From Cycas panzhihuaensis (Eukaryota > Cycadophyta), in the NCBI GenBank assembly GCA_023213395.1, contig CM041465.1, positions 67,525,741 to 67,589,740 of the forward strand: a DNA stretch of 64,000 nt, written 5' to 3'. Below, piece by piece: positions 1 to 11,147 of the stretch (the stretch's first letter is position 1; the number at the start of each line of letters is the position of its first letter). Under the pieces are notes generated by a model, which ran no database searches, was not told the origin of the DNA, and saw only the letters and a program-made list of their open reading frames with translations. The position numbers were made by a program, and so were the translations under genes.

Positions 1-917
1 ATAGTAATCTTCCCCTTATTAACCAATATTTCACCAAATTTTCCTTTTAATATAAGCAAAAAGAGGAGAAATTTGTGAAGAAATGACCAAAACTAACACC
101 AAATTAAAAGAGATGAGACAAAGACCTCCTAGAAATCTTGACTGCTATGGAGAATGAAAGGGAGAAGCTATGAAATATGATGAAGAGGTAGATTACTCTT
201 CTCTATAGCAAACCTCTATGAACACCATAAGGGCCTAATCCTTTAGCCAAGATTAATTCAAGGAAAATTAGGGAACAATAAGAACTATACTCAAGATTAA
301 GAAGATGACATAAAAGAGGCACAATATAATAAGAAACCATTTAAAAATAACAAGAAAAAGTGATTAAAAAATATTACCAAACTTTTAATAAGAGAGTTAG
401 TGCTCAAATAAAGGCTTTGTAGAGGATAAACATCTCACAAATTCTTAGAAAATAGAGTTAAACAATAGCACTAACTATATCTTCAAGTCTTTTTCTTCTT
501 AATTCTCTCCTTTTCCACTTCTCTTCTGTCTTCTTTTAAAGATGCAACCACAAAAATCATAATAATTCACTCACTAATCAATTCTCTAAGGTTTCATGGG
601 CTTTTAGGCAAGAAAGAAGGAGTTACCATGAAATCTAGGCAAGAGCATGTGAAAAATAGAGAAAAATAGCATATTTGACTAAAAAATTAGCATATATAAC
701 AATAAAAAAATATAATTTTCTACATGAAATATGATTTATTATATTTTATGTAGAACAAAGAATATGACTTTTTATATAAAACATGATCGATCAAATTTTG
801 GGCAATATTGAAAAAGTGATGGTAAAAACTAAAAATATTAATAAATAAAGTTTAAAAACTTGGAGTATTGCCAAAAATTGAAGTGAAATAACCTTATCAA
901 AGACAAAGAGTAACCCA
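1..917 (-). repeat. E1 3' LTR, left part (copy A), runs off the window
   Basis: This AT-rich block matches 36930-37840 along its length; both contain the phrase 'aggagaaatttgtgaag' and the same run of short AT-rich words. The homologous copy starts about 820 bp further left, so the true LTR border lies before base 1. A LINE inserted after base 917 splits it from its remainder at 7339-7694. No coding potential is visible. Confidence 0.75.
901..917. repeat. LINE target-site duplication, 5' copy
   Basis: AGACAAAGAGTAACCCA occurs here and again, perfectly, at 7322-7338 straight after the LINE poly(A). The uninterrupted site in the other E1 LTR (about 37805-37832) has one diverged copy, which confirms that this is a duplication made at insertion. 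Confidence 0.95.
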
Positions 918-1466
918 ATTTCGCTAGACGGGAACGCTGCGCAGGGAACGGGCAAACAAGGAAGGCAAATCGAGCACAATGCAGGCGGCTAGGGCTAATC
1001 TGGGCTGTGGGCGAAGACGGGGGGGCGTCCCCCCAAACGGGAAGGCAAGATGGAGTGATCCCTTATGCAGTTCATGCAGGGGAAAACGAAAGTTTCTAGG
1101 CTACAGAGTGGAGGAGAAAGGGTGATCCGAATGGGGTACAGAAGATTCAGAGAAGGTTAGTCCAGCCAGATCTCGCCCTGTTTACTTTTCCAGAGTTAGT
1201 GGAAGGTAGGCACGAGGCTTATGTAGAGTGGCGCTCGAGCCTAGACGGGAGAGGACGGTGCTATCACAAGGTGGCGGTGCTGAGCAGGTTTACTGTGACG
1301 CTCGAGGGTTTCACAGATTCAAAGGAACTGGACAAAGTCTGACTTTGCATGCCCAAGATTAGAACCTCAGAAGCTTAGCCAAAGGAAACAGTTATACAGA
1401 GACAAGCTTACTGGTAAGCTTATGCTGCTTTTGCATTCTGTATAAGTTCTTTCCTTTGTTGTTCAT
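918..1466 (+). promoter_or_regulatory. LINE 5' UTR, probable internal promoter region
   Basis: This stretch lies between the target-site duplication and the ORF1 ATG. It is G-rich and much less AT-rich than the host LTR. Plant L1 elements carry an internal promoter in the 5' UTR. I see no specific box to mark, so promoter function is inferred from position only. Confidence 0.5.
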
Positions 1467-2885
1467 ATGATGCAGACAACCCTGAACCAGTCTCAGTCCT
1501 CCCCTTCGAGGAGGACTTACCTTAATGTTTTAAGAACTAGAAATCAAGAGGAACAAGACATAATCCCAGTTAAAATTGGAAATAGATATAAAATCTTGAT
1601 ACCGAAAGAGGTAACTGAAAAGGCCATGCAGTACTGGGAGAATAGCCTAGTAGGTAGGTTCTCGGGTCCCAGGCCAGGATTGGATATCATCAGGGAGTGG
1701 ATTAGAAACAAGTAGAAGACCAAAAACCCTATCTAAGTCATGGCGATGCCTAAGGGATGCGTCCTTTTTAGGTTTTTAAGTCAGGAGGACATGATTTCCA
1801 TCTTATTGCAGTCACCATGGATGTTTGGGAGGAAGGCCATGACACTGGAGAAATGGCATCCAGACTTCGACCCAGGTATTCATGTGGTTAAACAAGCTCC
1901 AGTTTGGGTTCAACTTCCTGGGCTCCCCCTACACTTTTGGAACCCAGAGACGGTCAAAGGGGCGGCTAGAATGATAGGGCCTCTTTTAGCCTTAGATTCA
2001 GCTACAAAAAATAGATCTAGATTGATGAATGCCAGATTCTGTGTTCTGGCTAAGCTCGATAGTGAGCTTCCGGTTGAGGTAGAGATTGAGTCAGATGGTA
2101 GATCTATCATCCAAGGTTTATTTTATGAGGTGGAAGGCTTCAGGTGCACAAAATGCAAGAATAGGGGGCACCTCCCCTTTCAATGCCCAGGGGTTCCACA
2201 GAGAGCGGACAATCAGGAGGTAAGGAAGGAGGAAGAAGATATTGGAAGGGAGACATTAACAAGAGAAAATGATAAATCAGATAAGGTTGTTCTCAGAGAG
2301 GAGAATGCTGAAAGTTTTGAGACGTTACCTCGTAGTGAGTTTTTGGATGGTGGGAAGTCTACTGTAGCTTGTCCCACAGATAAAGAAATTGAAGAAATAT
2401 CGGTCTACAAGGAAAGTCAGGAAGGCGGGGGTAAGGACACGGTGGCCAATGTGGTTGGTAGGGGAGAATCTAAAGATGAAGTGACTGAAGGTACCTCACA
2501 GCTAGAGCTGGGGAAGGGGCCTGTGGATGCTATAGATCAATCAAGGGACCTAGGCCGGACACATAAGGAAGGGGACCTTCGGGCCACAGCTGACGAGCAG
2601 GCATTCGCCAAGCTTACCAAGAATATAAATTGGGATTTAGAGGATTACTTATCTGAGCCCGAGGAAGAGGGACTGAGAGAACAGGGTCAAGAGGAGTGAC
2701 AGGTAGGTCCTGTAGCCAAAGGAGTAGTAGGAGCTGGGCCCAAAGGAGCAGATTTAGATAGAGGAGGAGGTGGGACTCGCAAACGGGTCTCAAAAAGTAA
2801 TATAACAGAAGTAAGGAAGGCTCCAGATTATGGGTTAGAGAAGAAGGTGGGCAGACCCCTTAGAAAGGCTATTAGAGAGAAATAA
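1467..2885 (+). pseudogene. LINE ORF1: DUF4283-like gag protein with CCHC zinc knuckle
   Basis: ORF1 proteins of plant L1 elements bind the element RNA. One continuous frame runs from the ATG at 1467 to TAA at 2883-2885, interrupted by three in-frame stops: TAG 1713-1715, TAA 1734-1736 and TGA 2697-2699. They fit TGG to TAG, CAA to TAA and CGA to TGA. The N-terminal half resembles the DUF4283 family (WVQLPGLPLHFW, then ARFCVLAKLD). A CX2CX4HX4C knuckle lies at 2145-2186 (CTKCKNRGHLPFQC). The rest is acidic and hydrophilic, ending in a basic stretch (KKVGRPLRKAIREK). About 470 codons, a usual size. ORF2 starts about 110 bp downstream. Confidence 0.9.
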
Positions 2886-2997
2886 ACACAAGCCTAGATT
2901 GACCTGGGTTATCAGAGTATGCTAAAAGAGGGAGGAGCACTAGAAGGCCCCAACCTCATAAGCAGGAAAAGATGAGGGGCGAGGCTTCCAGTCATCC

Positions 2998-5900
2998 ATG
3001 AAGGTCCTTTCTTGGAATATTAGGGGGTTAAATACCCCATCCAAGCAGAGATTAGTCAGAGAACTAAGGATTAGGATAGAGGTCGATATTGTACTCTTGT
3101 AGGAGACTAAATTGGAACAGACAAAGGAAGCAGAGATGCTTAACAAGATTTGGAGGAAGGGAGAGGGGAAGACATGTGCTGGCTCGGCGGGCTCCGGGGG
3201 GTTGGTCTCTCTCTGGAATCCTAAAAGGTGGAAAGGTTATGAGGTGTGCAAGAGTGAGCACTTCATAACCGTTGGATTGGTTAGTGTTTCGACTAACAAG
3301 GAGTATTGGATCACCAATATTTATGCCCCTACTTCGGTTGAGGGTAGGAGGAGATTATGGTATGGCTTGGTGGAAGTCCACAAAGCATGGGAAGGCCCCT
3401 GGTTGGTGGTGGGGGACTTTAATTCCCTCCTATGTCCAAAGGAGAAGAAAGGGGGGCAAGGGGGGTGGACCAGAAGTATGTCTGATCTTGGGGTGTTCCT
3501 GCAAGCGGGTGGCCTGATGGACGTCCCCCTTAGGGGTGCTAGGTTTACCTAGTCCAATAGGCAGCTAGGCCATAATCACATATAATGTAGACTGGACAGG
3601 ATGTTAACGAACTACGAGTGGGCCTGCCACTTTGAAGGTGTAAAGTTGGAGGCCCTTCCGAAAGCTGGGTCGGATCACTCGCCTCTTATTCTAGAGGGGT
3701 CAGTTTGGGAGTTTCACAAAGGGGTGCCATTCCGCTTTGAACTTATGTGGCAAAAACACCCAGACCTGAGAGAAAGGATACGGGACTGGTGGGGAGTCCA
3801 GGTACAGGGCTGTGCCATGTCCAGGTTCTCGAAGAAACTAAATTGGATCAAGAAATAAATTAAAGTCTGGAATAGGGAGGTCTTTGGTAATATTTTTGAA
3901 CATAAGGGTGCCCTATTAGGGGAATTAAAGGGGATTGAAGATAGGATCCAGAGTGATAGAAGAACTCAGGAATTAGACTATAAGGAACTTTCTACTTCTA
4001 GGAAATTTGAGGAGGTCTTGGAAAGGGAGGAAATCTTCTGGAAGGTAAATCCAGGAACAAAGTGGATAAGGGAGGGGGATAGAAACATGAAGTTCTTCCA
4101 TCTATCCACTTTGAGGCACAGAGTCCATAACAGGATCTCTAAAATTCACAGCAGAGACGGGGTTGAGTACGAAGCAGAGGACCAGATTGGTGGTGTTGCG
4201 ATGGATTACTTCAAGGAACTATATCTGAGCAGGGATGTCGGGACCACTGCTCTTAGGCGCCTCTGTAATATATTCTGAAAGTGATTTCTGAGGTCCATAA
4301 CAACAAATTGACTGAACCCTTATCTCAAGAGGAGGTCAAGAGGGCTTTATTTATGATGGGAAGGGATAAGGCCCCAGGGCCGAATGGTTTCCCTCTAGGA
4401 TTCTTTCAGGAATATTGGGAGATAATCAAGGACAATCTCATGCTGGCGCTCAATGAATTTTTTCTTAAGTGAACAATACTGAAGGAGTGGCAGGCAATAT
4501 TTTTGGTGTTGATCCCAAAGAAGGAGGGAGTGGAAGTTATGGAAGACTTCAGACTGATTAGCCTGTGCAATGTTAAATATAAGATATTGGCCAAAGTGCT
4601 AGCGAACCGCCTGAGGGAGAATCTTCCAGAAATTATTTCTCCTAACCAGGATGGGTTTGTGAAAGGAAGACAAATCTTAGACGATATTATTATTGTCCAC
4701 AAGGCACTGCATTCGACATTACATCGCAAGGAAGCAGGCATGAATATTAAAACAGATATGTCCAAAGCCTATGATCGGGTGCCTTGGGACTGTCTGGTGG
4801 ACTGTCTTGAGGTATTCAGTTTTGGGGAGGTTTGGAGGGAGTGGATGAGATGCTGTATCTCTAGAGTTTCCTTTTTAGTATTAATAAATGGGAGGTCGAC
4901 CCTCTTTTTTAAAGGATCGAGGGGTTTAAGGCAAGGTGATCCCCTCTCTCCCTTCCTATTCATTATTATAGCAGAAATGATAGGTAGGGCAACCTTGGAG
5001 GCCCAGCGGACAGGGAGGATAACAGGTTTGAGAGTCTCCTCGAATCTAGAAAATATTGTGCATCATCAGTTCATAGACGACAACATCTTTCTCTATAGGG
5101 CTTCCCTGGGGGGGCCAGGGCTTTAAAATTGGATCTACAGGCTTATGAAAGGGCTACAAACTAAAAAATCAATTTGGATAAAAGTTCGGCCTTTTTTATC
5201 AATACCCCGGAGAGGCTGCAAAGAAAAATAAGCAGAATTTTGGAGATGGCTAGGGGCTCCCTCCCTAGCTCATACCTCGGTATGCCTCTATTTGCGGGTA
5301 AGATGGAGAAGGATATGTGGGATCCAGTAGTGAGCAGATTCAACAGGAAGTTGGCGGGATGGAAAGGTACTCTTCTCAGTTAGGCCGGGAAAATTTAGCT
5401 TGTGGTGGTATCGCTGCAGAGTATCCTGGTCTATCAAATGACTGTCTTCAAAATGCCGAATAAGGTTATCTCGATTTTGGAAGGAATCATGAAGAGATTT
5501 CTTTGGTCTGGGGCCGAAGACAAGAAGAGGGTCCACCTAGTGTCTTGGGAGAAGGTCTGTAAGCCTAAGTGGGCGGGAGGTCTAAGCTTTAAAAGACTGG
5601 GCCTGTTTAATGAAGCCCTCCTGGCAAAGACGGGGTGGAGACTCACTAAAGAAGTTGGGTCAGTTTGGGGGAAAATCATAGCGAGGAAGTACCTCGAGGA
5701 TAAGCACTTTTTATTGGAGGAGGGACCCTGTATGGAGGGGTCCCCGATATGGAGGGCTATTAGGACTTCGAGACCCCTTCTTTGTGAAGGTATGCGATGG
5801 AAGCTAGGGGACGACGAAAGTATAAGGTTTTGGGAAGATAGATGGTGTGGACATTTTAAATTAGATGAGATTCCTAATATTGGTATTATGATGAGAGACT

Positions 5901-7123
5901 GTGTAAGGCACTATGGTCCCTTTGTCAAAAATTACTGGGAAGGGCAAGGTAAGGATAGGAGGTGGAGATCATTTGAGGAATTGCAAGGCCTTGAGGAGGA
6001 GATCCTCAGGGCGAAAGGGATTTTAGAAGACCAGTATATTCCGAAGAGGACGGTCTCTGATTCTCTGGTATGGCCCCATTCATCCACGGGTGCATATACG
6101 GTCAAAGCTGGATATAATTTGAGGATGAGCAGGGAGGGATGGGAGAGGAACGACATACTAGTTGGGGTCTGGGAATTAGGGCTTCTTCCAAAAATAGCTA
6201 CTTTTTGGTGGTTATGCCTCCAAAATAAATTACTCACATTGGATAATCTATTGAAGAGGGGCTTCTATTTGGCGAATAGGTGTGTGCTGTGTAAGTCAGA
6301 AGTGGAAACCCTGGACCATCTATGCATTCACTGTCCCTACTTGGTGGGCATTTGGAGTGACATTTGGGCTGGGCTGGGGATAGCTTGGGTTTCATCAGAA
6401 TCCCTAAAAGAGCAGTGGTCAGCCTGGATCTCTCCTTTCAAAAGCAAAACCCTTTCTAGACTCTGGAAGATGATTCTTCTGGTAGGCTCTTGGTTCATTT
6501 GGAAAGAACGAAACAGGAGGATCTTCGAAGGTAAAGAGAAGGATAGCCCAATGTTACTTATAGAGATTAGGAAGGCTACCTCAAAAATGATGGTTAAACC
6601 AAAAAAGGACAGGATACCCAAGGGGGAAGAAGACATTATAAAAGATTGGGGTATAGTTCCCCTGAAGGGCGTTAAAGAGAGGAGAAGAGATGTCAAGTGG
6701 CGCCCTCCAGATACATCATGGGAAAAAGTTAACTTTGATGGAGCTGCCAAAGGTAACCCCGGAGAGGCAGGAGAGGGTGGCCTCTGCAGGGATCCTGGTG
6801 GTAACTTGAGATGGGCTTTTGTAGAGTACTTAGGTGTTCAATCGAACCAGAAAGCTGAGGTTCGGGCTATGTTGAGGGCGGCAACTCTGTTAGACGAGGA
6901 GAATATGCAAAAGGTGATAATAGAGGGTGATTCTATGTATGCAATAAAATGCTTGAGAGGGGAAGCGGACCCTGGATGGGACAACATAGATATTTTCAGG
7001 GATGTTCAGGATATTTTAGGTTCAAGAGCTGAGGTTCAGATTCAGCATATTTATAGGGAAGGAAACTCAGCAGCAGATTGGTTGGCAAACTGGGCTGTGT
7101 CAAATAAAAGAACAAAAGTCTAG
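2998..7123 (+). pseudogene. LINE ORF2: endonuclease, reverse transcriptase, RNase H polyprotein
   Basis: ORF2 nicks DNA and copies the LINE RNA at the nick. The ATG at 2998 opens MKVLSWNIRGLN, the usual start of the APE-type endonuclease; IYAPT, VVGDFN and SDHSPL follow at 3313-3690. The reverse transcriptase (about 4281-5380) has KAPGPNGFPLGF, the TDMSKAYDRV block and GLRQGDPLSPFLF. Its catalytic box at 5070-5081 reads FIDD where FADD is usual. A zf-RVT-like CX2C..HX4C block lies near 6280-6345 and a plant-type RNase H at 6715-7110 (NFDGA, KAE, EGDS, ADWLAN). Damage: stops at 3100, 3550, 3583, 3856, 4470, 5162, 5381 and 5396, and frameshifts near 4260-4280 and in a G run near 5108-5120. From 5402 on it is uninterrupted. 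Confidence 0.93.
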
Positions 7124-7321
7124 AAAGAGGAGTACTCGGAGGAGTTACTAAGACTAGTCAAGGCAGATGCGCATATGGGAGAGCTAGCCAGATGAGAAGA
7201 TTTGGGCTAGACCATGGGCCTGTCATGGTCATATTTTCTAAGCCATTTGGCATTGATGTACTGAGTTTGGGGACCTAGTTAAAAACCCTATAATATTATT
7301 TTACCTTATCAAAAAAAAAAA
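7124..7321 (+). other. LINE 3' UTR and poly(A) tail
   Basis: A short 3' UTR follows the ORF2 stop and ends in TTTTACCTTATC plus about 12 A (7311-7322; the last A may belong to the target-site duplication). This end is typical of plant L1 elements. Confidence 0.85.
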
Positions 7322-7338
7322 AGACAAAGAGTAACCCA
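7322..7338. repeat. LINE target-site duplication, 3' copy
   Basis: Perfect second copy of AGACAAAGAGTAACCCA, directly after the poly(A) tail. The first copy is at 901-917. Confidence 0.95.
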
Positions 7339-7694
7339 TAAAAAGTGATAAATTAAGCACAAGCCAAAAATATATTAAAAATTGATAGCCATAGTATAAG
7401 AACAAGAGGACAAGATGGAAGTAAGGAGTACTTTAAAAGTAAAAAGAGAATTAGAATGGCTTAGAGAAACATTTTGATTCTATAGTTTTATTCATCGACA
7501 TATGGAAGACATAATAATATATTCATCATCATCTAAATATCAATCATCATCAATATTTGTATTTCCATTAACCAAAATCATATCAAATTTAATTAAAAGC
7601 ATAATATGATATTCCAAACACTAAATATAATCTCATTTAATAAGCAAATACATCAATAATCAATTAAATCAATTGGCTAAATTTTTGTGAAACA
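7339..7694 (-). repeat. E1 3' LTR, right part (copy A)
   Basis: This continues the LTR broken by the LINE. It matches 37835-37920 and then 41871-42170; shared phrases include 'aattaaaagcataatatgat' and 'tctcatttaataag'. Homology stops in both copies at GTGAAACA, here at 7694, which sets the LTR border (on the element strand the LTR starts TGTTTCAC). Copy A lacks about 30 bp found near the end of copy B. Confidence 0.75.
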
Positions 7695-7708
7695 TTTTCT
7701 CCCTTGAC
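7695..7708 (-). promoter_or_regulatory. E1 polypurine tract
   Basis: On the minus strand this reads TCAAGGGAGAAAA directly before the LTR start TGTTTC. E2 has the equivalent CCAAGGGGGTAA before TGTTTC, so the two junctions are homologous. Polypurine tracts prime plus-strand DNA synthesis. Confidence 0.7.
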
Positions 7709-10125
7709 ACCTAAATCTCTTACTTTGAGATAGAAATAAGATGGTGAGAGGTAGCAACATTTTATAAGTTCAAGTCTCTCAAAGTTTATAGAAAAAGGAA
7801 ATGAGTGATGATTGTATAAATGATGGAAATGCAAAAGGGAATACAAACAAGCTAAAAACTATCCTAATTAAGTTAAGAATAAACCTTAACTTTACTACAA
7901 CACTAGGTGAAGAGAGCTATGAAAATGCCTCTCAAATAGATAAGCCTTAAAAGATAAACTACTACAAAGATGTTGATAACCAAGATGGGGCTTAAAACTT
8001 TCTTAAATGATGGTACTACTCGAGATGCCCATAAACTACATGGGGCTTAAGAACCAAGTGTTCAAAATTTTACCTCGTTAACCATACTTTAGATGTAAGG
8101 TTCTTTTTGCCAAAGCATAAACGATAAATTGTCATAGTTTACAAGCTCATTAATAGGTGACTTTTTTTAGCTTGATTATTATAGTTTAGGCTCATCAATA
8201 ATCAAGTTTTACAATGTAATATTATCATAGTTTAAGCTTTGTAATATTATCATTAAAACCTATGTAAGTTACTACATTTGAAGAAGAATATCCATTATTA
8301 TCAAATAAAATACCTTAATTGATGGAAAATATACCAAGATTCTAAGTTTAGGGAAGTTAATTTAAAAACTCATAATTAAGGATGAGTCATATTAACTTCA
8401 ATAGATAAATGAATTTAGGGGAAAAAAATTGCCAAAAAGCTAAAGAGAGAGCCCCTTTTTATAAGGTAATAGGAGAATTTTGATTTTATTTTTACAAGTA
8501 AGAGTTGGCAATTAGTGGTCTAGAGGGCTCCTTAATAATGGTTAGAGGTGATAGAGATACCATTTAAGAGTGGGATATGAAGAATGGTAAGGAGGAGTAA
8601 GAGATGGAAGTAAAAGAGGTAGAAGATCCTCCTCAAGAGGCTCTTCAGGAGGCTTAAGGAGACGTGATATTATAGCCAGTGAAGGAGATGGTGGTGAGGC
8701 CATCAGGAGGAGTCTAGCCAAGAGGAGGAGAACCACAACTAATAGGTACATTACTTATTTTGATTTTATGTTTTATCTATATCTCTCTTTTTTCTATTTA
8801 TTCTCTTATTTAATCAGGGACTGATCATGATCATATATAATTTACATTAACATGCAAGGGGATATTGGCTGTATCTAAGATATGAAGAGTATTAGACTTA
8901 ATATTCCTCTATGCATCGATTGTGGAAGAGCTTCCAACATAGAATATGATTAATCAAACTTTGTAGGGTGACCATATCAAGTATTTTAATCTATCACTAT
9001 GAGCTCAAGATATATGTTAAAGCTTGAAGGTGGAGCTAAGGCTCTAGGATACTGAGATCAAAGTAGTCAAGGATGAGATATGTTATATTCAGAGGATGAT
9101 CCTCATGCACATAGGGGACAGGTCACTCCATCTAGAAGTATGCTAGTCCAATAGAGGAGGCAGTTTCTAACTAGGACTGAGTCAAAGAAACAAGCATATT
9201 CCAAGCTAAGATAAGAGAGTATAGCCAGATAGAGGATAGGGGAGATCTCTCCAAGGATCATAGAGATGAGGATATCTTGTATAAAGAGGAGATACAAAAG
9301 AGATAGAAGTTGTCATAGCCTCTAATGATGTACTATGAGCCACATGATGGTAAATGCATTTTATGATGATTATGTATTTATGTATCTAAATATATTGATC
9401 ATTCTAATTATCATTTATGTAATTATGCGGATGAAACATTAACTCTTTATCTATCCCCTCCTTTTATCCCTTCTTTATATTATGCATAATATATACTCAT
9501 TTGTGTTATTGATTCTGAAATCATATAAAAAAGAGAAAGGACCTTCTTTTTTATATTTTGTTATTCTTTTTTTTAAATTAGTATGTACATAATAGTTTGT
9601 ACTCATTTTAGAGTAAAAGAGGTTTTTCAAAAAAGACAAATATAAGGCATAATAAAGGAAAGATAAACAAATTAAATCATAGGAGGGAATAGATAAAAAA
9701 GATTTACGAATTTCATTCTTACAAACTTAAAATTATTTGAAACCCAAACGATAATAAGTTTGTAGGAGCAAAAAATGAAACAATAGAAACCCTCTATAGA
9801 AGAAGGATTTATATCATTCACATCATACTCAAGATAGATTATATAAACACATATTGAAATCCATATCTATATAATATATCTAGAGAAAAACATGTTGTTT
9901 ATAAAATGAAAGGTAAGTTTCACTTGATAAAAAACTAGTTTTTTGAGTATATAGAATTTCTCATTAGCTCCTTCTAGGGGCAAAATGCTTTGAAGGACTT
10001 GCCTCCTACTAAGATCCTTCTTGACCCATGATTCCCACGTGGGTCTATCTTTTCTAACACTTCATCTTGTATTAAACTTATCAATTTAGACTCAATAAAA
10101 CTCATACTTCTACCTTCTAAATCTA
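7709..10125. other. E1 3' region, no sure gene; possible antisense gene relic
   Basis: In E1 orientation this lies between the RNase H remnant and the 3' LTR. It is AT-rich and full of stops. The plus strand, antisense to E1, has purine-rich segments with coding flavour. One at about 8590-8745 is rich in E and R and ends ...RRTTTNR just before a GT. Another near 9180-9310 reads as lysine/glutamate-rich heptad-like protein. This is where E2 carries its antisense gene, so they may be remains of the same gene. Otherwise I recognise nothing. Confidence 0.35.
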
Positions 10126-10197
10126 TAGTTTATACTCTTTGCAGAATGATAGTTTATACTTATTCTAGAGTGGTAGTTTATACACATTCTAAAGTAG
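10126..10197. repeat. 24-bp tandem repeat, three units
   Basis: Three consecutive 24-bp units begin at 10126, 10150 and 10174, each starting TAGTTTATAC and ending in a variant of TTCTAGAGTGG. Looser copies of the core occur at 12168-12320, 49870-49950 and 50080-50240, always in or beside Tat-like relics. The repeat is therefore part of the 3' untranslated region of this family. Confidence 0.8.
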
Positions 10198-10784
10198 GGT
10201 GTCCTCAACATAAGATGAAATCTATTGAAGGTAGTTATCTAGGATAAAAGTAAAATAGGTTAATGTCACCGTGTCATTACATTAGTTAATTATTCCTAAA
10301 AAGGGCCTTAAGTGAACATTAAATTAGATCACTTAATTGAAATGCACTTTCATATACATTATGTGCAATTTTATTTCACCTAACTCTAATGCTCCCCCTC
10401 TCAATATAAAAGTAAAAACTTAATGGAGGAGGCTCATTCTTACCTCCCCATTTTGCTAGAGCTACTCTTTTTCTCTCAAGTCTCTCTTGCTCCCATGTTT
10501 GCCTTTGTGTTTAGTGCATAGAGATGAATGATAGATCTACTCTTTTCATATGGTATTAGAGTAGCCAAGGCTCAAAACTGGTCTTCTGTACCATGGTAGC
10601 ACACCCAAACATACATGAAGGTAGAGGTGTGGCTACCGAGGAATGTCATGGTAGACATGCATGCCATGTAGGTGCAACTAACTCCTAGTGATGGGGAGTA
10701 TTAGAGCACGTGACAATAACTATCCCAAGGAAGTCCTCTTCCCAAATCACCTTGGGGCTTTAAGTGTAACAATAACCTGTGATA
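10198..10784. other. E1 3' region, no gene recognised
   Basis: AT-rich sequence between the 24-bp repeat and the RNase H remnant. Both strands are closed by stops. I see no motif I can name. Confidence 0.4.
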
Positions 10785-11147
10785 AAAAGAAACTATAGTG
10801 TTAGCTTTTGTATTAAAATATCATGAAATATACTCGGTAATAACTAAAAAGAACAAAGATATCAATGATAAAACTTGATGGTAAAGAGTAAGGAGCCATG
10901 GGGAATGGACCTCGTAAGTACTAACTAACTGATAAATAACAACTTAATAATCAAAGTAGATGATAATAAGACCATCGTAAATCTAGGAAATATCTAATAA
11001 GGCTCTTATAATAGTAGAATACTCAACTTCATTATTGGTGGATCTAAGTAAAAATAGACCTACAGATGAGAGAAGGTCTTTTTATTACCCATATATCACC
11101 CATGTAATAATAGATGGTCTTAGGTTACCTTTATTACCTTCATCAGT
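10785..11147 (-). pseudogene. E1 archaeal-type RNase H (second RNase H) remnant
   Basis: Read on the minus strand, this parallels the E2 domain at 30938-31360. It begins TDEGNKGNLRPS (E2: TDSGSRSNPRPS), continues STNNEVEYSTIIRALLDI (E2: ATNNEVEYITVIEVLTDV) and ends with YFNTKANTI where E2 has HIPRALNVEADSL. The first Asp and the Glu are kept. The third acidic position reads FDY and the last Asp is Asn. There are several in-frame stops. The same place in Tat-type elements, between integrase and 3' LTR, is known to hold an archaeal-type RNase H. Identification is by comparison with the E2 copy. Confidence 0.8.

Larger units (their letters stand above)
918..7321 (+). mobile_element. L1-type LINE with C-terminal RNase H (plant type)
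   Basis: This is a non-LTR retrotransposon with 5' UTR, ORF1 (gag-like with a CCHC knuckle), ORF2 (endonuclease, reverse transcriptase, zinc-binding region, RNase H), 3' UTR and a poly(A) tail of about 12 A, bounded by a perfect 17-bp target-site duplication. At about 6.4 kb it is close to full length for the plant L1 group, so it is not 5'-truncated in any obvious way. It is richer in G and C than the AT-rich LTR it interrupts. Both ORFs carry several stops, and ORF2 also has two frameshifts, so it is dead. It lies inside the 3' LTR of E1 and is therefore younger than E1. Confidence 0.95.

Noticed and set aside
4406-6750. Minus-strand ORFs of 80-140 codons across the LINE
   Set aside because: Shadows of ORF2; no motif and no start context.
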